A stretch of DNA of 64,000 nt from Motacilla alba alba (GCF_015832195.1 NC_052026.1:15347013-15411012), one strand, 5' to 3'; shown: positions 15,001 to 27,161, counted from the stretch's first letter. The notes: generated by a model not told the origin, from the sequence alone. Made by a program: numbers and translations.

Positions 15001-17122
15001 AACTTAAGCAAAGAAGGTCCTGTGTCTTGCTGAGAGTGTGTTAAGATGCACAGTTAGGGAGGGAGATGCTGCTGAGAGCGTGGCACAGCACGGCAACAAC
15101 TCTTTTATCAGCAGCTGGTGCCTTCAAAATCCCAACCCCAGTAGCCTTGTTGGCGGTGATGATAACTGTAACGGATGGAACAGCTATTTTTCATCAAATG
15201 CTTGTTAGTCAATTTATTAGACTCCTAATATACTAATGCACTCATTTGGCAGGCATCTCAGCAAACGAGGCTCGCAGTGGAGTGTACTCACTCAAAGTCA
15301 CGGTAACTCGCAGGTTGCTGATTTCTCATCAGCGCTCAGAAGATAATTTGCAAATGTGCCATTTATCATTATGCGCTTTGTAGAAGCAGATCTCGTGAAT
15401 GGGATAAACAGATAAGAGAGTCTAATAATGAACATTTCCTTCCCCAACAGCACAGCCAGTTTCTAGAGTATTATGCTTTATATACCTTGCAGATGTTGCA
15501 CCTCTGTGTGTGCTGAGTTTGCCTGTGCTAGTGAAATAGCTGGGCACACAGCTTTTAAAGGATGGCTGCTAATGCCCTTATCCATCTCTCTGCTCAACAG
15601 AGTTGAACCAGGTTAGGCACTGTCTTCTGGCAGACATAAGACTTCTATTTGTTGCAGTTGAAAAGCAATGGGCATGTGTGGACTTCACCATGAAAAGCCT
15701 CTGCTTACCTTCCAGCTTTCCTTTTCTCACTGGAAACACTCAGTGAAAGCCACTGTTGAAGCCAGCAAAAGGATTATTCAGAGGCAGGATGGTGTGGATT
15801 ATATGGCAGAGGTTGCTGAAGGAGCACTTTTTTCCACACCAAAGACAACAGGCTTTATGGATGCTCTGACCTGCGCTGCTGTTCACCACTGTGTTTGAGT
15901 CTGCATCGCTGGCTGCTTTTTATTTGCTTGTTCACTTTTTACTGGGAAGAAGTCGAAAGTAACAGAAGCCCAGTGATCGGTCTGCAAATGTGATTCCCAT
16001 CTCCCTTTGTGACATTCAGGGTGGAAGCCCTGCATACAAATCATTGCTACTTATTTTTGCTTCTGCAGATGTGATTTTATTAAATGAAAGGTGTAACAAG
16101 AAGCCCAGCATAGGCAGAAACCCTTTTGCCAAATGGCTCTGTGTGTTTAGCTGTGTGACTGCTCTCCAGCAGAGCTGGGAAACCATGCAAAGATATTGAT
16201 AATTGATTCCGTTTTATATAAGTTAAAAACTAGCTTTTCCCTCCTAGTGTGAAGGTAATGGGTTTTGTCTGTAGAAAGATAATAATTCTATGAACCATTT
16301 CTACGCCCTCTACTAAAGAATAGTACAGCTTGCACTTGAACGTAATGCCCGTGTCAGCTCAGCTTTTTAAACATTCATCTTAAAAGAGTCTTCAAGGACT
16401 GGAAAGAGTTCTTCCCCAGATGCCAAGCTAAGTTTGAGGAACTTAAAAAGTCATGAGGATCCTGTCAATTAATGTGTTTATTCTCATATGCCTGCTCTGG
16501 AAAAAAACATCTTCAGACATGAAAGCTGTTTTCTTTCAATTAAAAAGTTGTCATTGCATTTAGTTTTCATAGATAATGGCGAGGGGATTTTTTTTCTCCC
16601 TTCTACTGTACTAGGGGATAAATGCATCTTTTTTAGTTTTTACCTTTTTCCTCAGAGTAATTTTCATTTACTGCATGAACAAAATTTAAAAAAAAGAAAA
16701 AGAAGGAAGAAGAGAGTTAAATTGAAATTTTGTCTCCCAATCTGTATGCTGGAGGTGACTCGATTTAGAAGCTTTAGGTAATTTCTTTTTTGTTCACACT
16801 CTTTCAGTTGAAAGGCTTCCACAAACAGTGTTACAGCACAGAAGGGAGGAGATGGAGAAATTTATCAAGCTATTTATCAAATTATTTTCACAGTCTGTCA
16901 AAGTCATAAGCATGCTGGAAAAGAAACATAAAGAGTGTGTTGGAACAGAGGAGCCACGTCTGAGTGAGCAGCAGGACTGCAGCACAACCAGAGGCATGGG
17001 GACTGCTCTTGGCTGTGGCTGCATCTGCTCTCAAACCCAGCCCTGGCACTTGTGGTGTTAAACCCAGGCTTGACGGATTATGGAGTGAGAAAATGGAATA
17101 GAAAACATCAAAACTGGCCCAG
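1..17122 (+). other. WWOX: WWOX last intron, 5' portion (no exon seen)
   Basis: This stretch lies upstream of the WWOX terminal exon and is read as part of its last intron. I looked for the preceding WWOX exon, which should end in residues like LARPFTKSM, and did not find it, so the intron extends beyond the left edge. The sequence is AT-rich, largely unique, with only short chance frames. An old interspersed-repeat-like patch lies near 9430-9475. A non-repetitive block that looks like a conserved element lies at about 15120-15430. No RNA gene is recognisable. The intron assignment is inference from gene order and the acceptor site at 26971-26972. Confidence 0.8.
9430..9475. repeat. Possible ancient amniote interspersed repeat fragment
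   Basis: The text around GAAGTCAATGACAAGGCTCC followed by a CACTGACTTTAATGGG motif resembles a near-palindromic motif (GAAGTCAATGG... CCATTGACTTCAATGGG) that I recall as common in old repeats of turtles, crocodilians and birds. The family cannot be fixed by eye; a CR1-L3-like origin is possible. Copy boundaries are not visible. Confidence 0.35.
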
Positions 17123-17218
17123 TGGAACATGTCCCTGCCCATGGCAGGGCGCTGGAACTAGAGGATCTTTAAGGTCTCTTCCAAAACAAACCATTCTACC
17201 GTTCTGTGACTCTGTGAT
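17123..17218 (+). mobile_element. CR1 LINE 3'-end fragment
   Basis: This is a severely 5'-truncated copy of the avian CR1 retrotransposon tail. The diagnostic order is visible: GTCCCTGCCCATGGCAGGG, then GGAACTAGAGGATCTTTAAG, then GGTCTCTTCCAAAACAAACC and the terminal 8-mer-like array CATTCTACCGTTCTGTGACTCTGTGA. 5' truncation is normal for CR1, which retroposes by target-primed reverse transcription. No coding part remains. It lies in sense orientation inside the last WWOX intron. Confidence 0.88.
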
Positions 17219-18361
17219 CATTAAGCAGAGGGAGAGGTCAGAGAGAAGGGGATAGACATCCCCTCTCAGAGTCCCTGAATCTAAATGGCGCCCATCCTGG
17301 GGCAGGGAGTGAATCACATCCTGAGACGGGCGCCACGCTTTGGAGAAAACAGCCTTGGAATGTGCATCCTTGGTGGTGGGTCCCGCGAGACAGCACTGGC
17401 AGAGCAGAGGGAAAAATAAGCAAAAAACCAACTGAGAGTGAAGGAACCAGTCTAGTAAGAAATCTTTAATTTCTAATGAGCTTTAAAGGATTTGAGAGAG
17501 TTGATTTTTTTAACAAACCAGTTCAAGTACATGCCTTCAGATTATAAAAGTACCTGAAATTGCCTAGAATATCAGCATGCATAGCTTGTTAATATTTACA
17601 TATATTTACATGGGAAAACAAGAGAAAGATCTACAGTTATTTACAGTCTACATAGGAGAAGAGAAAGGCAGCATAATTGTATTTCCTAAAATACAGTAGT
17701 TGAATAGTCAGCACATGCATATTAAGATATATTTGCATGATAGAACGCAAATGTTTTAAGACGTACCTTTTAAACTCCCTGTGCTAAGGTATACCATAAT
17801 AAAGGTAATTTTTTTTTTGTGTTTTGTTTCTAGTCTATTTGCATCAAGTGCTTTAAAATGTTCACTAACACAGCGGCGGCATTATTTACCCTGGCAATTA
17901 AAGCAACAGTACACACGATAATTTCCTACTAACTAGCAACAAGCTGCTGGTGAATGAAATATCTATTGTTTCTCATTACCCATCGACCAACATACAGGGA
18001 TCTCTCCTTGTAAAGGCAGTGCCTAAGCTATCACCATTAATTATAGAAGTAATATAAATGAGACTCTACAGTATGTACTAAATGAAATATTAACAAGACC
18101 AGTGTCTTTGAGCCTGAAAGATGCACTAATAGGGCACACTTTACAGCAGGCTAGCTATGAAAATCACACATACATAATACAGGAGTGCCTGGCTTACAGC
18201 TCTAAGCCTAGACTTTAGAGGCCTGTTTGCTAGATCTGTATTATTGCAAAATACATTCCCTTAATTAGTTTCTGGAAGACAGAGTTGGTAGTTACTTTCT
18301 GACCATGATACTTCCCCATCATAACACCCTGTGGTTTCTCAATGCATTGTGTTATTGAACC

Positions 18362-18402
18362 GTGTGTGTCTGTATGTGCATGTGCATATGTGTGCGTGTG
18401 TA
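18362..18402. repeat. Imperfect (TG)n microsatellite
   Basis: Alternating purine-pyrimidine run with TGTGTG, TGTATG, TGCATG and TGCGTG units, about 41 bp long and interrupted. It has no further recognisable context within the WWOX intron. Confidence 0.85.
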
Positions 18403-18654
18403 TCAACAGATGAAAAACAGTCTTTATCTTTAAAACCTAAACAAACAGCTCATTAAATATCTGTCCCAAAAGGTCACTTCCTTAAAAAGCATTGCGTTGG
18501 TGACTTTTTTTTTTTTCAATCGTATCTGAAATAAATTCAGTCTAAAAAATTATCTGTGTGATGAAGGAAGAAGCCAGATGTCAGCATCGTGATGATATTC
18601 TTTCAATAATGCATATGAAAAAGTCTAAATTTGGACAAGTAATATTATTAAAAA

Positions 18655-18725
18655 GCTATATAAATATATACAGCATATACAGTACTGTATGTATACACAC
18701 ATTTATATAAAGTATATATATAATT
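18655..18725. repeat. AT-rich (TATA)n tract
   Basis: Low-complexity TATATA/ACATATAC/GTATATATA stretch of about 70 bp. Such flexible AT tracts are a known feature of the fragile-site intron of mammalian WWOX. This one is short, and a link to fragility here is inference only. Confidence 0.75.
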
Positions 18726-20249
18726 AAAGTACAGCAAAACCATAAAACATTTCAATTCAGCATAAATTAATAACAGAAGTAATTTCAATGAACTCTCATC
18801 TGTGTATGCCCAAACACCAGCCAGACCAGTTCTGATGATTTAGTTGCAGCAGTGTATCTAATCTCTCTTTTTTGGCAGGATATGTTTAGCGCCAACAACC
18901 TGTTTGCTCAACTCTTTAAATTGCCCTTGCCCAGAAGAATCCACCTTTTGCTGGCAGGTTATGTGTCTCAGGAGGATTTCCAGTCCTCCACGGGATTTCC
19001 AGTTTGATTGTGGCCAACCAGTTGTGATAGAATTTGTGTTTGTGATTGTGTTTGTATAAATGTGCATCACAGAAGGGGAGCTGCCACAGATGCTCAGGTG
19101 TGAGCAGCCCCCAGCGGTGCTGGGATGCCCAGGGACTGTCCCTGACTTGCTCTTTGCTTCTCACTCCACCGGCCAGTGCTGGCACACAGGGCAGGGGGCA
19201 AGCAATGGACTGCAGCATCATTTCTTCAACCTGATCTCACCCTTACCCTGTTACTCTCCGAAATGAAAATTGATCATTTTTCCTCAGGGATTTTTCCCAG
19301 ATCCAGAAATGAGAAGAATGCTGCACTGCTCCACTGCTCCATGCCAGCCTGTGAGAAGAAAAGATCAGAGACATTTGCATGCAGTGTTCAAACTTGCCAT
19401 TTCAGTGGAGCAATGATGTCTTAAAAGTGTAAATCAGGTGTGAACGGGGGTTCAGTGGGCAGGAGAAGGAATTGCAGCACTGATGTGCCTGGAAATGTGC
19501 TGTTGATAAAGAGGCCTGTGAGGAGTGCTGCTGCTCCTGCCCTGAAATGCTGGTGGAGCAAGGTAAAACCACAGGCTTCATTATAGTTTTTAGAGCTTAA
19601 GGTGGCTCTCTGTCGGCCTTGAAACATTTTTCAGAAGCTGATTGTGGACTTCAATAAGATTCTGGAAAAGAAATACGGTGCTGCCTGTGGGAACCAGCTC
19701 CCTTCCAGGTGCTGTGGCAAAAGCATTTAAGTTTCATAGTCTGGTGTTGTCTTAACCATTGTGAGGTTTTAGCTGAGATATCCCTGAGGGGCTGGCAGAT
19801 ACAATACCAGACCTATGGGAAATATGTGCCCTTCTGAAAGACAGCTGTGGAGCACATGGGATATCTTGAGGCAGCTCAGATGTCTCAAGATCCATGTTAG
19901 GCAACTGAATCCCACCCCTGGTATGCCATGATGGCTCTGCCTAGCATATGCAAAGGTTGGGAGAGATGAATGCATGGATTTCAGGGACTGTTTCCCTCTA
20001 AAGCATCCATTGTTTAATAACTCACTGTTGTTTTGGCTAGTAAGAGTTTTACTCTGTGAGCTGGGCAAAAAAGCTGGATGAGAGAGGGAAGACACTGGAA
20101 CATGACCCGGAGTAGCAAACAGCTTCACAGGTTAAAGAATTAAGTTTATACAATAGAGAAAAATAGGCATGATTTTAAAAGATAATTACATTTTTGTCAG
20201 CTATTTTGCCAACCTTGTTCTACATCTTCTACACATTTTAACAATGGTT

Positions 20250-20480
20250 TATAATATAACACTTTATACTTACACAGTGCTTTTCCAAATTAAGTGTGAA
20301 AGCACTCCATAAATCTGAATGACTCCTCACAACACCCCTTTGAGGTGGGTAAATAAGAGTTATCTCCCCATTTTATAGCTGGGAAAAGTGAGGTACATGG
20401 AGTTGAAGTGACTTGTCCAAGCTCACTAGGGAAGGAAAAGTTGAAAAGAAGAAAACAGCCCAGTTCTCCCAACTTGATGT
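20250..20480 (+). mobile_element. Ancient MIR/CORE-type SINE
   Basis: The characteristic MIR core and 3' half are legible despite age: CCTCACAACACCCCTTTGAG, GTGGGTAAATAAGAG, TCTCCCCATTTTATAGCTGG, AAAAGTGAGG and GAAGTGACTTGTCCAAGCTC, then an AACCCAG-like remnant CAGTTCTCCC. The 5' side (ACTTTATACTTACACAGTGC) matches the amniote MIR variant I know from birds and reptiles (MIR1_Amn-like). MIRs were tRNA-derived and mobilised by L2 LINEs. The element is inert. Exact subfamily and ends are uncertain. Confidence 0.85.
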
Positions 20481-23400
20481 CCTGTATTGTATTTTTTTTT
20501 TTCTCCTGTGGAATGATGCAGAAAATCTGTTTGATACTGGATGTTGGAGGTTGGAGGTTTTCAAGTGCTATCATTGCTGTAATTGAGAACATACTGGGGG
20601 TTGCGTAACACAAACAACATGGTGCATTATCAAAATACATTTATTACAATTTCTTTTGCAAAGTTAAAACCCAGAATGTAAGTTAAATATAACTGCATAT
20701 ACTGAATAGTTGAAATAATCACTAGGTCTTAATGCCTCAGCAGTTGAAAACAAATCCTCTTTCATGAACTACTGCAGTTTCCTTACTCAAAGAACATAGC
20801 ACACTTATCTCCTATAATGTATGTAAAGAATACTGTAAATGTGTAAGGGTCTTAATGACACTAAGAAAAGTTACAGCTTGAAACCAACTATGCTCTGCAA
20901 GTAGAGAAGCTGATGGAGTTTTGAGTCTTTGTAGTTGGGAATTAGTTGAAAAAGGAATACATCAGAGGGAAAAAAAGCAGACCTTATAGATTTTGGTTTA
21001 TTCATTGTATTATCTTCTAAGAGATGCTTTGCTGGTTTAATTGTGGTGATGGGGGAAGGGGAGGTGGTTGAGAAGCTCTGGTTTAGATGTGGTTCAGTGA
21101 GAGCTTTGAAAAGACTGTAGATACAGTGTCAGTTCAGGTCACGTTTTCCTGCTGGCACTTGGGTGGAAATAGGACCTGAAGTCAACTGAGCCCAGTTTGG
21201 AGTTTAGATCATATTTGGCAGCTCTAAAGTTTTATTTTTTGAGCTGCAGATATGATTTCAGTTTCACGCTCTCCCAAAATAGCAAAGAAAGGTCTCAATT
21301 TCATATTTCCTTGCTGAAAAAGCAATCAAGGAATCCTGTTTTCTTACAGGACATTAATACATACATATTCTGAGTGTTATTCAAAAGGTAACTGTGCACC
21401 TGGGATTCTCTGAGTAAGAGGACTGCAGCAGGAACTGAACAGGTCTCCTGTCATCGCACAGGTGAGACTAAAACTTGTTCACTGCATTGTTGGAAAAGTG
21501 ACTGTTCCTCACAGCTCTGAGTCGTCCCAGTAGGAAAAAGAGCATTGGGAAGTGGCTCCCTCAGCTACAGCTGGCTTCAGCCATGGGTGATATCACCAAA
21601 CAGCTCTTAAGACTGCTCCTAAAAATTCACATACTGAGGAATCCTGGATGAGGACATGAGGGTTTTAGACGTGCTAGTGTTTTTCAGAAGAGGTCATTGT
21701 GCTCTGCGTTATTCACAAGGACTTGGGCTTGATAGGAAAAAGGAATAAGTGTAGTTTGAGAAAATTCTGCACCACAATCCCAGCTTGGGGCTTGTAGCAA
21801 TAACAGAAGGCGACAAATCCATTCTGAGGGCAGTTTTCTGCCAGCTGCCCCCAGGCAGCACAAACCCCACTGTGCCCACCACGAGCATCAGCATCAGGGT
21901 CACAACAAGCAGTGGAGCAGATCCTCAGCCACTGCTCCAATCTGTGGAGCCTCTGAGAAGGCAGCAAACCTGTGCTAATTCCCACCAGGAGGAGGTGAGG
22001 CTCAGGGACTGTAAAACTGCAGCTGTGACTTTAGGGTTTGGTTTAGATAATTTGGTTGTGGAAACGGATTCTGTATTATTTTGTTTGTCATTCCAAGGAG
22101 ATTTTTTATTTTACATCAAAACAGGAAAATGGCCACTGCTCAAGCCAGCTGGTGAGGAGTTTTTCCCTCTAACAGAATGAACTCTTCAGGGTGCTTATCA
22201 GAGGCACAGAGAAGGTATGGGACACCCCACTGGTTTCATATCTGGAATATGTTCATACTGCCTTGGTTGCTAGGTTAGGTCAGTGGTTTCACTTGGTGAT
22301 TTTCCCCAACCATAATGACTCTCTGATTCTACCTGACACTGCTGTATAATGAGTTATTCGGCTGTAAATGGTATGCTCACAGTGCTTTTGTGTGGGCCTG
22401 ATATTTTACTGTTGGGAAGTGTTGGCTTTGTCTAATAGTCCTGATATGAATAGCAGGAACAGCCTGAAGAGTTTTAAGGACTTGCCTTTTTATTTCACTT
22501 GAGCTGCTTGCTTTGAATCTGGCCCTTGTCACAAATACTCTCCTCTCATGTCACTTTGAATTCACCTCTTTCCACTGGCCATCTTTTAAAATGCTTGAAC
22601 TTAACCTCAGGCTACCAAGATAACTGGCCTTTATCCTTAATTTTTCATAAGAAAATAAACCTCTCCTTTTCAAACAAGCTGATCCCATCTCCCTGGCAGA
22701 CAATGTTGAGTGCTGTGTGCTCTTAACAGAGTTTAGAGTGGGTCCTATTCATTCATAGTTGATAAATATACAGATAAGTTATGTCTTTGTTTCTATTATT
22801 TATATGCTTGGAATGTAAACTTGCTTCAGAACAAAAGTCTAATTTTAGAAAACAAACATGCATTTGAAGGTAGACAAATCTAAAAACTAAACATTAACTG
22901 TGTAATATGTTGTCTTATCAGGAACATAAATGGCATCTCAGAATACTAACAGATGCATTACATATATTAATGAGGGTTTTACCATGTTCTGTATCTCAAG
23001 AACCCCTTTTCTTTTACTGTTAAGTTATTCAATATTAATTTGCATTCAGTGCCATCAGTTAAAAATTGACTGCTTCCAGTTATGAAATAAATGCCTATGA
23101 ACTACTAGCTACTTAGTATTTTCAATTCAACAAAGGACTTTAGAAGGATGGATAATTTAGATCTTTGAGCCTCAACTATAAATAAACAGCAACTGCTGTA
23201 TAAATCCCACCCTGCTGCAGAGGAAGATTGTATTACAAAACTGACAAATGATTTGCGGAAGAGAACGATGAACCCTTATTACTAAGACACTCTTCAACTT
23301 AATCCAAAACAAGATTCCCGGGTAATTTTACGTGCACTGGAAAGATTGATAGCGTGGTGCTTGCCCAGCAGCTTTCACATGTTTGACTGGATCGGAAATG

Positions 23401-24269
23401 GCACTGAGGCATGATTAAAGATTCAGTTGGGCTTCTCACAAATTCTTTATCCTGTGTATTCATTATTGCAACCCGCTGCCTTTGTTGCAGGTTAAAGAAG
23501 GCTGACCCCAGCTCTGGTGATTAGCACCCTGTACAACTGATGGACCTATGGAAAAAAATGTTTAGGTTGCCCGACGCTTTTAGCATTGTTTATCAGCTGA
23601 AATTGTTGGGAGGGGGTTGCCTTAGTCACAATGGATCAGGGAGAGTCTGTGACAACTGACAAGCTCATTGTTTAAGACATTTTTTAACGAAGTTGTTAAC
23701 ATTAATTCTTTTATATAGTACTCTAATCTTCTTCAAATTATGTTCTGACATGGCACAAACCGCTTGGCATTGAAAGTCATTCAACAGTGATTAAAGTGCT
23801 CTTTTTATTGGTTTAAGAATGTTTCATCTTGTATCAGCAGTATGGAATTGTTTACTAATTAGATTCCCTAACATCCTCTGCTGTTGTATGCTGATGATAT
23901 GTGAACAGGAAAGCTGATGAGCAAAAAATTAAAACTTGTTACTAGACTGTCATAAGGCCCAGCATATAAAGATGTCATTCAAAGGACTGTGTTCATAAGG
24001 GATAAACAATATTTGCTGAGAAACAGAGCAGTTTCTGGCTAGCAGTGCAGGCAGTTCGCACTTATCTGCAGCTCTGGCTCTTCACAGGGGTTTGTGGGAT
24101 CGTAGATACAAAGGAGGGATTTATGCCTTGGGGACCTTCCATTCAGCATGGCATATATGAGGCTTCTACACATCCCACTTTGGGCAGGAGGTTGGGCTGG
24201 AGGCCTCTTGATACTCCTGCCAACCCAAAATGGGATTTGATTCCTGTGACTCTGATGCTCACTCCTCTC

Positions 24270-24375
24270 TGTCCTCGGACAAGTCACTTAGGCAGATCCT
24301 CAAGTGTCTGCATGCAACCAGCTCAAAAGGAAATTAGGTACTTAAATGACTCTGAGAATCTGGGATTTACCTTCT
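24270..24375. repeat. Probable old SINE/LINE-tail fragment
   Basis: GACAAGTCACTTAGGCAGATCC is MIR-like in antisense (compare GGGCAAGTCACTTAACCTC), and TTAGGTACTTAAATGACTCTG then AGAATCTGGGATTT resembles a repeat common in reptile genomes (TAGGTGCCTAAAT... GAGGATCTGGGCC). The copy is decayed and I cannot set its family. Confidence 0.4.
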
Positions 24376-25595
24376 GTTACATAGTTTTGGTGTCTGAAGC
24401 ATTCTCCTAGTCTTGATGACTTCATGTTTGTCCATAACTGTGAGATACTGAAGCTGTACCCTCTGTCAACAAAGGGATAAATACGACTGCATTTCTCTTA
24501 AGTAATAAGAAAGGTACTTTTCTTTCAATGATAGAACCATTGAATTTTTTTCTTCCAAAATAGCCAACATGATTGAAACATTTAGAAAGAAGTAAGGATA
24601 CACACAGCCAAAAAGCAAATGGCACATTGCTTACATCCAGTTCTCAGCAAAACACTGGAGGCATCGCAAGATAAAGTGCTTTGGGCTTCCAGCCACATAA
24701 TCTTTTATCACTTAAAGTAAATATCCTATGCTCACACAGGGAAAGCTATTCTCTTCTTCTGGAGTCTAGCTTGTGTCAATGCTCAAGGTATAAAGCACTG
24801 CTTTTGTGCTCTGGGGTGTTTTTCTGCCTGCCGAGAATTTTGTTTAAACATCGTCAAATTCGACTCGTTTGAAAAGATAAATTATTGTTTGGGTTGGACT
24901 TTAAACTGGCTCTGATAAACTTCCATTTTTTGAATTAGCTGAATTCTATTAGAGATAGCCTGAGTTTAGCTTGGCTGGACGGATGCTTTTCAGCAATGGC
25001 TTGAGGGCTCCCACTCTGCCTTGAGCAATTCAGTTTAATTTTACCTTTCTAATGAAAGTCCAGTTGAATTGCTTGCAAAAAACTAATAATGCTCTTTAGG
25101 GGCTTTGAGACATTCTAAACAGCTGAATACAGTGATCATACCTGTACTGTGGAGCTTTATAGGATAGTTGAAATGAACATAGAAATTTTATTGTTCTCTA
25201 TTAATATTATTTTTAGTAGAACTCTGTTCCATTTCTGCTACCACCTTTAAGATATTTTCTCTTTTTTTTAATAAAGATACTGGTTTAATAAGAGGATTAC
25301 TATGTATTATACTAACTTTAAAAATATTTTGGTCTGTTGATAAATATATGCCTTTCAAAATACTTAATACAGACAGTTTTGGTTTACCTTGTGATGGGAG
25401 ATCCTTTCTAAGTTGTGGAGTCATCATTATCAGTTTAATCCCATCTGCTGAGGAAAATGCATGTCTTGCAAACAAATATGAACTTCTTTGTTGCTACAAA
25501 GTTGAGATGCCTCACATAAGGAGAACTGGGGCTTTTTAAACCGCTTCCTGTCCTTGAAGGATGAGAATGCAAAGTAGAGGTCTTCTGCAGATTGA

Positions 25596-25607
25596 CCCCC
25601 CCCCCCC
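25596..25607. repeat. Poly-C run (12 C)
   Basis: Uninterrupted run of 12 C in otherwise mixed sequence; a homopolymer prone to length error. No associated feature is seen. Confidence 0.95.
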
Positions 25608-26127
25608 AGCAGCACCCTGAGTTTCCTTGGCTGTGACAATGAAAGGCCAAAAAAACAAAGGAGTGGAGGAAAATCACAAGAGATTGAAGCCTATTCTCTT
25701 ATCCCATTAAATTATCTTAATGTGGCAACAACTAATTTCTCTTCATTTACTTTTTCAATTGCACTTGGCAGCCTCTTTATTCTGATTCCTATCAGCTCAT
25801 AATTTGTTACCACAGAAAGGACTAAGATGTACATAAATAATCATAAGATGCCAGATAAACTCTATCGGTTTTAAATTAGTGTTGTGTTTTGCTAATGCGC
25901 TCTCACCTATTATTTTTAATTATAGTTTACAAAGCAAAATAGCTTCTTGCCCTCTCCCCAGCTGTTCTGGCACTGTATGTTTAGTCTGTGCCAGGGAATA
26001 GCCCATTACCCATGCCAGGGTGCTTGCCCCAACCCTGTGGCCTCCATCTGTAGATTTTTGTTGGGACAATTCATAGAAACCCATTCTTACTCTTTGAACA
26101 TAAGTTCACTTGGTATTTAAATTTAAA

Positions 26128-26182
26128 AAAAAAAATTTAAAAAAGGAAAGAAAAAAAAAGGAGAAAGCAAGAAAAATGAAAA
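26128..26182. repeat. A-rich low-complexity tract
   Basis: Runs of A broken by TTT and G (AAATTTAAAA..., GGAAAGAAAAAAAAAGG). Could be the decayed tail of a retroposon, but no body is recognisable upstream. Confidence 0.8.
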
Positions 26183-26972
26183 AGTCTCTTCTGATCCACA
26201 AAAGCCTCTAATCTATCCACTCCATTTCTGAAAGCATTATAAGGCATGAGAAATGGTTGTTACAGAACAAAACTCCACTGGAAAGCCTCGTGTCTCTGCA
26301 GAACCAGCCCTGTCTGTGCCTGCAGCAGTCAAATGCTCTCACACAGCAGCAGTGACAACTGCCTTGGACTGTTGATCCAAGATCCATGGGCAGGTTTGGC
26401 ACCAATCCCGACTGCACTTTACATGATAGGTCTTAATTGGAGTGCCCAGGTTAATTTTGCACAAGAGGTTTAAAAAACCCAAACAAACCAAATCCATCTA
26501 TCAGGCTGTGTTGCAGGTCAGGGTGCCCAGGCATATGGTCAATGATTTCTGTGACGCAAGGGAAAATTTTGAGGTGCTGCTTTTAAACCTGGCTCAACTA
26601 TTCTGGTGTCAAACACTACCTGGGCAACCCTTGCCACCAATCCAGGTGTTTACCAAAAAGTGGCAAAACACCTGAGCTTGGAGCTGTGGCTCAGGATTCT
26701 CTTTTTCTTCTGCTCTTAGAGGGAAGGAGAAGAAAAAAAGTCCTCATTGAAGTGGTTTGTAAATAAGTGTCCAGGAGGCAGTGCCTGCAGCAGGGCTGCA
26801 GCCTTGTCACCATGCAGGTTACCCTGCCAGCCATGCTGCTTGCACGAGACACAGCTCCAAAGGGCTGTGCTTGAAATCACAACGCTAATACTAAACGATG
26901 AAACATCTCTGTATTTATATAGTTTTGCTTATTTTCTCTCTTTTAATTAATTTTTTTTTTTTATTGTCACAG

Positions 26973-27161
26973 CAACAAGGAGCTGCCACGACGGTGTACT
27001 GCGCCACGGCGGCGGAGCTGGAGGGGCTGGGCGGGATGTACTTCAACAACTGCTGCCGCTGCCTGCCCTCGCAGCAGGCACAGAGCGATGCCACGGCCGC
27101 TGCCCTCTGGGAGCTGAGCGACAGGCTGATCCAAGAACGAGCTGGCAGCCAGGCCAAATAG
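26973..27161 (+). CDS. WWOX: WWOX terminal coding exon (C-terminal 62 residues)
   Basis: WWOX is a tumour-suppressor oxidoreductase with two N-terminal WW domains that bind PPxY partners and a short-chain dehydrogenase domain. This exon supplies only its extreme C-terminus. Reading phase 0 from the acceptor AG at 26971-26972 gives [10 protein letters not shown], then [16 protein letters not shown], then [18 protein letters not shown] and a TAG stop. From memory, mammalian WWOX reads [12 protein letters not shown]... [14 protein letters not shown]... LIQER in the same place with the same length, so orthology is clear. Differences fall in the linker after CCRC ([15 protein letters not shown]) and in the last two residues (AK rather than SG). 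The exon is far more GC- and CpG-rich than its AT-rich flanks. A longer unspliced frame opens at 26898, but its first 25 codons are intron and the polypyrimidine tract. Earlier exons are outside the window. Confidence 0.96.
   Translation, partial: QQGAATTVYCATAAELEGLGGMYFNNCCRCLPSQQAQSDATAAALWELSDRLIQERAGSQAK

Larger units (their letters stand above)
17219..20249 (+). other. WWOX: WWOX last intron, middle portion
   Basis: Directly after the CR1 tail there is a GC/CpG-richer patch (17221-17420) with an 8-bp inverted repeat, TGGCGCCC at 17286-17293 and GGGCGCCA at 17328-17335; its origin is unclear. From about 17450 to 18840 the sequence is AT-rich and non-repetitive except for a TG-rich microsatellite (18362-18402) and a TATA-rich run (18655-18725). 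From 18840 to 20249 the sequence is ordinary intron with short chance frames. No exon is supported. Confidence 0.7.
20481..26972 (+). other. WWOX: WWOX last intron, 3' portion up to the acceptor
   Basis: Non-coding sequence leading to the terminal exon. It contains an old repeat-like patch near 24270-24375, a non-repetitive conserved-looking block at about 23180-23500, a 12-C run at 25596-25607 and an A-rich low-complexity stretch at 26128-26182. The intron ends in a strong polypyrimidine tract (ten or more T at 26951-26962) and TTATTGTCACAG, with the AG at 26971-26972. The acceptor is unambiguous because the coding frame opens exactly there. Confidence 0.85.
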
